From the NCBI GenBank assembly GCA_002306945.1, contig DBTH01000004.1:1-27427 (forward strand): a stretch of 27,427 nucleotides of DNA. Direction: 5' to 3'. Position numbers and translations under genes: made by a program. This stretch comes from Methylacidiphilaceae bacterium UBA1321. Lineage in GTDB: Bacteria > Verrucomicrobiota > Verrucomicrobiia > Methylacidiphilales > UBA1321. Positions 1-6,788 of this stretch are shown here, piece after piece (position 1 is the first letter of the stretch; every line of letters starts with the position of its first letter). The notes beneath the pieces are model-generated. The model did no database searches and was not told where the DNA came from. It saw nothing but the letters and a program-made list of their open reading frames with translations.

Positions 1-1003
1 GGTAGCGTCGGTATTGCGCAGTCCGGATGGGAAAGGGCGGGTAAGCGCGAAAACCCGCTTGTCAATTTTGCAGGCGTGCCGCGAGATGGGCTATGAGCCC
101 AAGTATGCGCAGGCCTTTGGACAGATCTATCCCGAAATGGGGAATTATTGCTTCGTGCTTTCCTCGATTGCCCAACTCGGGTTTCGCAATCCATATTATT
201 CGCAGTTACTGAAAGGCATTGCCGATTCGTTGCCCAATGCGGACGCGCATATGCACTTTTGCCGTTTCTCGGTTGAAACAGATTACCTCGTAACGCCCAA
301 AGAATTGCCAGCTCCGATTCGCAATAACTCGGCGACCAAGATATTGTGCGCGGGCCGTCCCAATCTGAGTTTTGTCGAGGCGTTGCGCAACCGGAATTTG
401 CCAATCGTTTATCTCGGGCATGAAATTCCTCTGAGCGGAGTAACCTGCGTAGTGCCAGATTTTGTCGGCGGGGTGCGGATGGCGATTGATCACCTTGTTT
501 CGCTGGGGCACAAGCGGATTGCCGTGGCCAGCGGACCTTTTTCTGACGGCTCCTACAACATCCTTAAGCAACGCATGTCGGTGGAACGAGCCTTCAAGGA
601 ACACCACCTTACGCTGCCCAGCGAACGGGTGATTTTTGGTGAGTTAGATGCGCAGGGCGGCATTGACGCCGTAAACGCCATCCTGCAGCAAAAAGATCGT
701 CCAACAGCTCTCTACTGCTTTAATGACATGATTGCCATGGGAGCCATTTCGCGAGCGCAACAATGTGGACTGCGTATCCCGGAAGATCTCAGCGTGGTTG
801 GTTTTGACGATATCTGGATGTCAGGTAACTTTTCACCTCCGTTGACGACGGTGCATGTGCCTGTGGATGAAATGGGACGCCGTGCGGTGGAGGAAATTGA
901 GAAGATGATACGAGACGTTCGCGTGCCTGGCAGCTCGCCTCATCTGATTACTTTGCCGACCGAGTTTCGATCTCGGGGAAGCTCGGGCAAGTGTGCGGAG
1001 TAA
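1..1003 (+). CDS. LacI-family transcriptional regulator, 5' end missing
   Basis: The reading frame is open from base 2, so the gene enters from outside the window; the TTG at 14 is not its start. The first visible residues, VASVLRS, followed by VSAKTRLSILQACREMGYEP, are the recognition helix and the third helix of a LacI-type helix-turn-helix. Only the first helix is cut off. The rest is the periplasmic-binding-protein-like effector domain, with the usual signatures HLVSLGHKRIA (about 490-522) and CFNDMIAMGA followed by IPEDLSVVGFDDI (about 716-815). About 333 residues are visible, close to the usual 330-350. Such proteins are cytoplasmic, bind DNA as dimers and respond to a sugar or sugar derivative. 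It lies directly upstream of, and in line with, the cassette-rhamnosidase operon, so it may control that operon. The effector is unknown; rhamnose or a rhamno-oligosaccharide is a guess from context. Confidence 0.93.
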   Translation, partial: VASVLRSPDGKGRVSAKTRLSILQACREMGYEPKYAQAFGQIYPEMGNYCFVLSSIAQLGFRNPYYSQLLKGIADSLPNADAHMHFCRFSVETDYLVTPKELPAPIRNNSATKILCAGRPNLSFVEALRNRNLPIVYLGHEIPLSGVTCVVPDFVGGVRMAIDHLVSLGHKRIAVASGPFSDGSYNILKQRMSVERAFKEHHLTLPSERVIFGELDAQGGIDAVNAILQQKDRPTALYCFNDMIAMGAISRAQQCGLRIPEDLSVVGFDDIWMSGNFSPPLTTVHVPVDEMGRRAVEEIEKMIRDVRVPGSSPHLITLPTEFRSRGSSGKCAE

Positions 1004-1023
1004 AACAATATTTTATATGTTAT

Positions 1024-1036
1024 GTAAAATTTTTAC
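1024..1036. promoter_or_regulatory. 13-base palindrome abutting a promoter
   Basis: The sequence GTAAAATTTTTAC is a perfect inverted repeat (GTAAAA, T, TTTTAC). It ends at the base before the proposed -35 box. Its place suggests an operator, but it could simply be a symmetric A/T stretch. It lacks the G/C stem expected of a terminator for the lacI-type gene that ends at 1003. Confidence 0.35.
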
Positions 1037-1065
1037 TTGACGGGGTTTTGCAGCTGAAATACAGT
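1037..1065 (+). promoter_or_regulatory. Candidate sigma-70 promoter for the rhamnoside operon
   Basis: TTGACG (1037-1042, five of six matches to the -35 consensus) is followed after exactly 17 bases by TACAGT (1060-1065, four of six matches to the -10 consensus). It is the best promoter-like pair I found in the gap between the lacI-type gene and pseudopilin gene B. It would leave a leader of roughly 160 bases before the start at 1235. Functionality is inferred from sequence only. Confidence 0.45.
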
Positions 1066-1147
1066 TACGTTTGATGTCGAATGTTGCGTTAACGATATTT
1101 TTCAGACGAGCTTCGGCTGAGTTGGAAGAGGATAAAAAAGAGGTGTT

Positions 1148-1168
1148 CATTGGGCCAATGGGCCATTG
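1148..1168. promoter_or_regulatory. Two overlapping 13-base palindromes
   Basis: CATTGGGCCAATG (1148-1160) and CAATGGGCCATTG (1156-1168) are each perfect inverted repeats around a central G, and they overlap by five bases. They sit in the leader, about 85 bases downstream of the proposed -10 box and 67 bases before the first start codon. The arrangement suggests a protein-binding site or a pair of alternative short RNA hairpins. There is no direct evidence for either. The rest of the 1004-1234 gap holds an isolated 8-base palindrome, CGTTAACG (1087-1094), and no gene that I can support. Confidence 0.35.
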
Positions 1169-1234
1169 TGAGATAACGCCTCGGCATCTAAAAAACGCAC
1201 GTCAAGGGTGTGAGAGCAATTCCCTGAGGCTTAG

Positions 1235-1741
1235 ATGATTATGATCCCAAGGCGACGTCTCATAAGCGGTTTTTCACTCGTTGAGGTAACGTTGGCCATT
1301 GGGATTATTGCTTTTGCCCTGATTACTCTGCTCGGCATCATGCCGGTGGGGTTAAAAGCCAACAAAACATCAGTCGACGAGATCGTGGCGCTCGGAACGT
1401 TAGGAGCGTTGGAAGCAGACTTGCGAACGAGTCCCTCGACGACTGCCGTGTCAGCTTTTTTTCGGATAGATCGCTCCCTGACGTCCCTTCAAGGAACGGG
1501 CAACGCCAAGATCTATCTCAATGCACAAGGCGAGTTGACTACGGTGGACGGCGAAAAACGCTATCGCCTCATTGTTGAAAACCTGTCCCCGATAAGCAGC
1601 TCCACACCTGTCAAATCCCGGCCCTATATTTGCCGTGCCAAAATCGCATGGCCCGCTAACGGGAAAGTACGGGAGGACGGCGAGTCCCTGGAGACTATCC
1701 AGGGTGGAGTGGAAGTTTATCTGGCAATCTACGTGTTATGA
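1235..1741 (+). CDS. Verru_Chthon cassette protein B, GspI-like pseudopilin
   Basis: This 168-residue protein begins with a short basic leader and a type IV prepilin signal. The expected cleavage is after Gly12 in SGFSLVEV, giving Phe at +1 and Glu17 at +5, followed by a hydrophobic helix (about residues 18-36, with the 'IAFALITLLGIMPVG' pattern typical of cassette B). A prepilin peptidase would process it at the inner membrane. The rest would be a small periplasmic globular domain. GAGG at 1226-1229 supports ATG 1235; ATG 1241 is also possible. It overlaps the next gene by 4 bases (ATGA). Its length and place before C and A match cassette B (TIGR02598 as I recall it). The likeness to GspI of type II secretion is inference. 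Confidence 0.85.
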   Translation: MIMIPRRRLISGFSLVEVTLAIGIIAFALITLLGIMPVGLKANKTSVDEIVALGTLGALEADLRTSPSTTAVSAFFRIDRSLTSLQGTGNAKIYLNAQGELTTVDGEKRYRLIVENLSPISSSTPVKSRPYICRAKIAWPANGKVREDGESLETIQGGVEVYLAIYVL

Positions 1742-2565
1742 AGAATGGACACGGTCAGATTTCAAGCGACGGCGGATTCACGCTGATCGAAGTGTTGGTG
1801 GCCCTTTCAGTTCTTGGGCTCCTGCTGGTGATGGTCCTCTCGATGTTGAAAAGCATGTCTCTTGCCATCAGTAATAGCGACAAGCGCCAGGAAGCGGTAT
1901 CCCAGGCCCGGCAGGTGCTCAACCGGATCGGCGTGGACTTGGCCAGCCAGATTCGGCGTCAGGATATTCCCTACGGCTATGCGGCTGCGGACACCCTGAC
2001 CGATTATACGGGCAACGACACGCTCGCTTTTTTCACGGAGGGAAAATCCTATAATGGAACACGCCAAGTGATTGAAGCCGCGTACCGCATCAATACGGCC
2101 AGCTACACTTTGGAGAGAGCGGCGGTTAGCATTAATTGGACGGATAGCATCGACTGGTTTCTCCCGGTGGAGGAATACAACACATTTCAAAATACCCTTC
2201 CGAAAATTCAAAATGGAGAGTGGCAGGAGATATCTCCTTTAATCTTTCGTTTTGAGGTTTGCTTTCTCTCCAACGATCCGGCAACCGGGGTGCGTACGCT
2301 CGATACCAAGCCCCCCTCCTCCATCGACAGCCTGGTAGCCTTAGTCGTCACAGTGGCTGTGCTGGACTCCACGGAGCGGGCTAAAATTACGACGGCACAA
2401 GTTAAAAGCCTGGCGGATGCGTTACCCGATCCCGGCGTAAACGTCAATCCACTCGCGCTCTGGGAGGGAGTCATTCAGGGAAACAGCCTCCCGGCGCAAA
2501 CTTCCGTACCACGAACCATCACGTCGGCGATTCGTTGTTTTCAGCAATATTTTCCATTCAAATGA
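1738..2565 (+). CDS. Verru_Chthon cassette protein C, GspJ-like pseudopilin
   Basis: This 275-residue protein starts in an ATGA overlap with gene B. The prepilin signal GGFTLIEVLVAL predicts cleavage after Gly13, with Phe at +1 and Glu18 at +5. A membrane helix follows to about residue 36. Next comes a region rich in Gln, Arg and Ala (KRQEAVSQARQVLNRI), which is where GspJ-like pseudopilins have their long N-terminal helix. The remainder (about 60-275) should be a periplasmic beta-rich domain. It is about 75 residues shorter than the C protein of the second cassette in this window (352 residues), with no sign of a frameshift, so it seems a naturally compact member. Translational coupling on both sides suggests that B, C and A are made in fixed ratios. 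Confidence 0.83.
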   Translation: MKNGHGQISSDGGFTLIEVLVALSVLGLLLVMVLSMLKSMSLAISNSDKRQEAVSQARQVLNRIGVDLASQIRRQDIPYGYAAADTLTDYTGNDTLAFFTEGKSYNGTRQVIEAAYRINTASYTLERAAVSINWTDSIDWFLPVEEYNTFQNTLPKIQNGEWQEISPLIFRFEVCFLSNDPATGVRTLDTKPPSSIDSLVALVVTVAVLDSTERAKITTAQVKSLADALPDPGVNVNPLALWEGVIQGNSLPAQTSVPRTITSAIRCFQQYFPFK

Positions 2566-5500
2566 ATCTGCGCCCATATAATCAGCATTTCGAACAACGC
2601 GGAGCTGCCATGGTCATCGTCCTGTCGATGGTGGTATTGCTGACCTTTCTGACGCTCGCCTTTCTGTCGCGCGCGACCATTGAGCGACAAGTCTCCTATA
2701 GCAACTTGTCCAGGGGACGCGCCGACATCATGGCCCGCAGCATCACCAGCGTGCTTGTCGCGGAACTGCTGGATGAAATGCGCTATGGGAATCTTTCAAC
2801 GGACATCTCCGGAGTCACTCTCGATACGGAGCGACGCTTGACTAACAGCTTCCCGGCCAGTGCAACCAACGTGTCGCCGCAAAAAGTCCTGGGAGACAAT
2901 CAGGGAAAGACCTGTGCCATCAACCTGTTCAAGATGAGTCTCAACGGCAAAGTGTCTTATCCCAAAATCCTCTTCACTGACGGCCCGGCGGATACAACCA
3001 AAATAGCGGCGTGGGGTGGTTCTACAACAACCGCATCGCGCAATGGCCGGGCCATGACTGCCAAGCGCTGGAACTACCTCGGATTGCTTCCCGACACCAC
3101 CACCTTTACACCTCCGGATTGGATTCGGATGAGCCGGAACGGACCGGAGACCTACGGAGCCAAAGTGGCGTTGAGCGATGCCAAAAATCCCGCGAAAGCC
3201 AACTACATCATCGGTCGCTACTCCTATATCATGGCCAATCTCGGGGGGATGCTCGACATCAACATGATCGGCAATGGTTATCCCGTCAACGATTCGCGCA
3301 ACACCTCGCGTCGACGATTACACCAGGCGAACTTTACCGCCATTCGCGGCAGTTCCGAATCCGCCTTGGACGAAAAAGCGATTCGGGAACGACTCGTCCA
3401 ATGGCGGTGGAAAGACAAATATGCGGATGATACCTGGCTGTTTGATTCCACCCGTGATTTTCTGCATCCGACGGTCGGGCACAACGTCATTTTCTCCCGA
3501 ATGGAGTTGCTCGCCTTCCAAAAACAAAACTCCGACATCCTCAACTTCACCGACCTCGCGTATCTCACCGTCGGTTCCTATGAGAAGAATCTTCCGGCCT
3601 TTGATAAGGAAAATCACAATGCGGCGGGCTTCGACCAATCCGTAAACCAATCCCTCTCCCGCACCTTCTATACGACTGGCACGAAGAAAGGACAGCGGGT
3701 GATGAGCCAGCGCTTTAATCTCAACCGGATCGACCTCCTGAAAAGCGGCAGCACCTCGGATATTCTAAAATACTTTGGGTTGAAACAAAACGGCAGCACC
3801 GACGACTGGATTTACGCCGGCACGGCGGCATCGTCGGGAAGACCGATCCGTACCTTCAAGGATATTGCCGCCGATGCCACCAATCCCGAGCCGAACTTCT
3901 TCGAAATCCTCAAGGCGGTCATCAATCGCAATACGCTGGGTGTAGAACAAGATGGAGGCCGACAAGGAAGCTATACAGTCGCACAAAGCCAGAGAGTGCT
4001 TCCTGATTACCAGATTTTTCAAATCGGTGCCAATATCATCGACCAGTGGGATGCGGACGATGACCCGACCTGCATTCAAAGCAGCGACGGGGATAAGTTC
4101 TATGGCGTGGAGAATTTGCCTTACTTGAATCAGGTGCTGCAATGGGGCGCCTGCACGCCGATGGATGAGGACAAGTGGCCGACCAATCCGCATTCCAATC
4201 GCCGGTTCAATACCTGGTTTGTACCCGAACTATGGAATCCAAATCGTGACGCCAGCTCTTCGACGGTTACGGAATTTCGATTTGTAGGCGCCAGTTCAAG
4301 CAAGATCACTTCTCAGGTAAAAACTTATGTCTATACGGCAAATCCTGTTCCGCCAGATACAAGCATTTCTTCGCAACAGGTATTTAATTCTGTAATTGAT
4401 ATCAGCAAATGCTCGATCACCTTCACCAGTACAGACACTTCCAATACTTCCAATAAATTTGCCGATCCGTCCATTGTGCGTAACGGAGTGCCGAGTATCG
4501 ACACCGGAGCGGTAGTGAGCGCCGATGCGGGGAGTGATACACATGCGGTGGCAGACTCAAAAGCGATGATGGGAAGCGGCACGATCAATTTTCTTGGAAT
4601 ATGGGGAGGAGAAACCGACATTCCCGATACTCCCAAACCCGCCAACGGATCGAATGGCTATACCCTCGGTGGATCCAAGAACTTTGGCTTTGAACTCCAA
4701 TACAAAAAAAATGGGAGCTGGCGTACCTACCAGATCATGGATCGCTTTAAGCAAGGAGTCGGAGCGGGCGTGGAGTCCTCTTCCCGTGGTTTGTACAATC
4801 AGTTGGTTGCGCTCAACTCCTTTGCGGTTAGCGATCCCCGTTGTCACAGGACCACCCGCAGCGTCGATATTTCAGGCAGTCCGTATGAAGCGTTTGTACG
4901 CAACGCCAATACGACTTTTTATTACTACCTCTCGACAGCTCCCGGAGTCATGCAGAGCTCCGAGAAAAACAGCGGTCCGTTTCCGTCGGCCAATATCCCG
5001 TTCACTCAGAACAAACTGTGCGGAACCTTTACCGAAAGCACGACACTGACGGGAGATTTGGGAAATCAACCCGGTTTGATTGCGGAAAACACCGAAACTT
5101 CCACTGTGAATGCTTGGCCGATGCCGTTGGGAGCGGCGTGGAATACGGGACAATCCCTCGGTGGACGGCAATGGGCGATAAGGGATTGTGACGGACTCGT
5201 GCGGTATGGAGATGCTCACACTCTGCCCGTTCCAACCAACTATACGTTCAGCAATACCACAACGGCCGATCTGGGACCATTCCGCACCCCGATGGTTGCG
5301 ATTACCTCGTCCGCATCGATTCCCTACCGACCCATTGTATTGAACCGGCCGTTTCGTAACGTGGGCGAGTTGGGCTACGTGCTGCGGGATCAACCGTGGA
5401 AGACGCTCAGTTTCTCGCTGATTCCGTATGCCCCGCCAATTGATTCTTCGGCTGTAGCCGTTCAAGGAAGCCAGAGTGGAGATTCCGGTTTGCTGGAGGT

Positions 5501-6041
5501 GTTCACCCTCGTGGACTCCACGGAGCAGGCAGGGAAGGTCGATCTGAATACCGGAAATGCGCGGGTACTGGAGGCTGTCTTACGTAACTCGGAAAGCTGG
5601 CTTGTCACCGCCTCGACGAGCACTCCCTACCAACTCACCAGTGCCGATGCCACCACCATTGCGCAAAATATGGTGGCAAGTACGGCGATCCGACCGGTAT
5701 TTTCCGTAGCAGACTTGGCCACGTATGTGACGACAAGCTCTGCCACAACGGCCATGGATGCCTACAATAATGCCAAGTGGATCTTCCCCGCAATCTCCGC
5801 ATCAGGCATAGCCAAGGAACAACTCGAGGGACCGTTGCGCAGCCTGAGCGCCCTGGGAACAACACGAACATGGTATTTGGGCGTGGATCTCGTTGTGCAG
5901 ACGGGAAAATACGCCCCGGACGCCGTCGATGAGAGCAAAGATTTTATCGTTGAGTCGCAGCAGCGTTACTTCGTGACGTTGATTCTGGATCGCTTCACCG
6001 GAGAGTTGATCTCAAGCCGCATCGAGCCTGTTTATGAATAA
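2562..6041 (+). CDS. Verru_Chthon cassette protein A, giant GspK-like protein
   Basis: I place the start at ATG 2562, which overlaps the stop of gene C as ATGA, rather than at the upstream TTG 2535. The product is then 1159 residues. The N-terminus, EQRGAAMVIVLSMVVLLTFL, is prepilin-like with cleavage after Gly14, but position +5 is Ile19, not Glu. Lack of Glu+5 is the hallmark of GspK, which caps the type II pseudopilus. Two GspK-like motifs are visible: GGMLDIN near residues 228-234 and GKVDLNTGNARVLEAVL from about residue 991. Between them lie some 750 residues rich in Ser, Thr, Asn and Gly, with no catalytic motif I recognise. It should be anchored in the inner membrane with the bulk periplasmic or outside. 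Family (TIGR02600, from memory) is fairly sure; the role is inference. Confidence 0.8.
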   Translation: MNLRPYNQHFEQRGAAMVIVLSMVVLLTFLTLAFLSRATIERQVSYSNLSRGRADIMARSITSVLVAELLDEMRYGNLSTDISGVTLDTERRLTNSFPASATNVSPQKVLGDNQGKTCAINLFKMSLNGKVSYPKILFTDGPADTTKIAAWGGSTTTASRNGRAMTAKRWNYLGLLPDTTTFTPPDWIRMSRNGPETYGAKVALSDAKNPAKANYIIGRYSYIMANLGGMLDINMIGNGYPVNDSRNTSRRRLHQANFTAIRGSSESALDEKAIRERLVQWRWKDKYADDTWLFDSTRDFLHPTVGHNVIFSRMELLAFQKQNSDILNFTDLAYLTVGSYEKNLPAFDKENHNAAGFDQSVNQSLSRTFYTTGTKKGQRVMSQRFNLNRIDLLKSGSTSDILKYFGLKQNGSTDDWIYAGTAASSGRPIRTFKDIAADATNPEPNFFEILKAVINRNTLGVEQDGGRQGSYTVAQSQRVLPDYQIFQIGANIIDQWDADDDPTCIQSSDGDKFYGVENLPYLNQVLQWGACTPMDEDKWPTNPHSNRRFNTWFVPELWNPNRDASSSTVTEFRFVGASSSKITSQVKTYVYTANPVPPDTSISSQQVFNSVIDISKCSITFTSTDTSNTSNKFADPSIVRNGVPSIDTGAVVSADAGSDTHAVADSKAMMGSGTINFLGIWGGETDIPDTPKPANGSNGYTLGGSKNFGFELQYKKNGSWRTYQIMDRFKQGVGAGVESSSRGLYNQLVALNSFAVSDPRCHRTTRSVDISGSPYEAFVRNANTTFYYYLSTAPGVMQSSEKNSGPFPSANIPFTQNKLCGTFTESTTLTGDLGNQPGLIAENTETSTVNAWPMPLGAAWNTGQSLGGRQWAIRDCDGLVRYGDAHTLPVPTNYTFSNTTTADLGPFRTPMVAITSSASIPYRPIVLNRPFRNVGELGYVLRDQPWKTLSFSLIPYAPPIDSSAVAVQGSQSGDSGLLEVFTLVDSTEQAGKVDLNTGNARVLEAVLRNSESWLVTASTSTPYQLTSADATTIAQNMVASTAIRPVFSVADLATYVTTSSATTAMDAYNNAKWIFPAISASGIAKEQLEGPLRSLSALGTTRTWYLGVDLVVQTGKYAPDAVDESKDFIVESQQRYFVTLILDRFTGELISSRIEPVYE

Positions 6042-6765
6042 AATGATCTATACCTGGATGATTGTTGCCACCCTTGGAACGAACGCATTTGCCGTCAAAC
6101 CGCCGGAAAAACCGACCGCCCCTTTTTTGGTCATTCCGAAAATCGCAACCTGGAAAATAGCGGTCAAGGTTTTGGGCCAGAAAGAGGCGTCGAAAGCCAG
6201 CGAAAACACGGCTGTGTCGATGCAATGCTGGCTTCGCGGGTCTGACTTTAAGAGCGTGGTGACTTATGCCAATGGACGGACGGTAACATCTCTTGTTCTC
6301 GGGTCGAACTGTATCCGTAGCGACAGCACGCGAAAGTCGGGTTACGTCCAGGATACCGGTGTTGTGATGATCAATTCCTCGGAGGAGGAGAAGTTTCTCA
6401 ACGGTTACACGAATCCGTTCTCTCTCTTGCGATGGGTGTCGGACGCCAATTTTGTTCGCACAGATTCGTTTCAAAAAACACCGGTCTATGTTTATCAGAA
6501 AAGCATCGAGGGACCTCGAATTGAAAATTCCGATGTGCCTCCTGCCGTAACAAATTGGGTGGTGATGATTGATGTGAACACCAAGCTTCCCGTCAGTGTG
6601 AGCATTGGCGAAAAGCAATATCTGCTAGAAAATCTGGAGGTCAACGCTCCGATTGCCAACAGTGTTTTTGATATTCCAGAAAATGCCAAAGCCGCGTGGA
6701 AAGAGGTCCAGCAGTTCGACGATCACCAAAACAAACTGCGGGAAATGTTGAAGAATAAAGATTAA
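6034..6765 (+). CDS. Exported protein of unknown function, LolA-like fold possible
   Basis: This 243-residue protein overlaps the end of cassette gene A by 8 bases, so it is almost certainly translated with it. ATG 6034 or ATG 6043 may be the start. The first 20 residues form a signal peptide, with likely cleavage after AFA (residue 20). There is no lipobox cysteine. The mature part has the rhythm of a LolA/LppX-type lipid-binding half-barrel: short strands, then VVMIDVNTKLPVSVSI, LENLEVN and NSVFDIPENAK near the C-terminus. The 'parameters ... substantially FDIPE' ending is common in such proteins, but this is a weak resemblance. The C-terminus is a charged helix. It could help deliver or shield a cassette component or a substrate in the periplasm. 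I do not recognise a specific family. Confidence 0.75.
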   Translation: MNKMIYTWMIVATLGTNAFAVKPPEKPTAPFLVIPKIATWKIAVKVLGQKEASKASENTAVSMQCWLRGSDFKSVVTYANGRTVTSLVLGSNCIRSDSTRKSGYVQDTGVVMINSSEEEKFLNGYTNPFSLLRWVSDANFVRTDSFQKTPVYVYQKSIEGPRIENSDVPPAVTNWVVMIDVNTKLPVSVSIGEKQYLLENLEVNAPIANSVFDIPENAKAAWKEVQQFDDHQNKLREMLKNKD

Positions 6766-6788
6766 GCCGTTGGCGGGAGAATAGACGT

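Noticed and set aside
2535..2561. TTG start for cassette protein A
   Set aside because: ATG 2562 forms the ATGA overlap seen at the other cassette joints and keeps a normal short prepilin leader.
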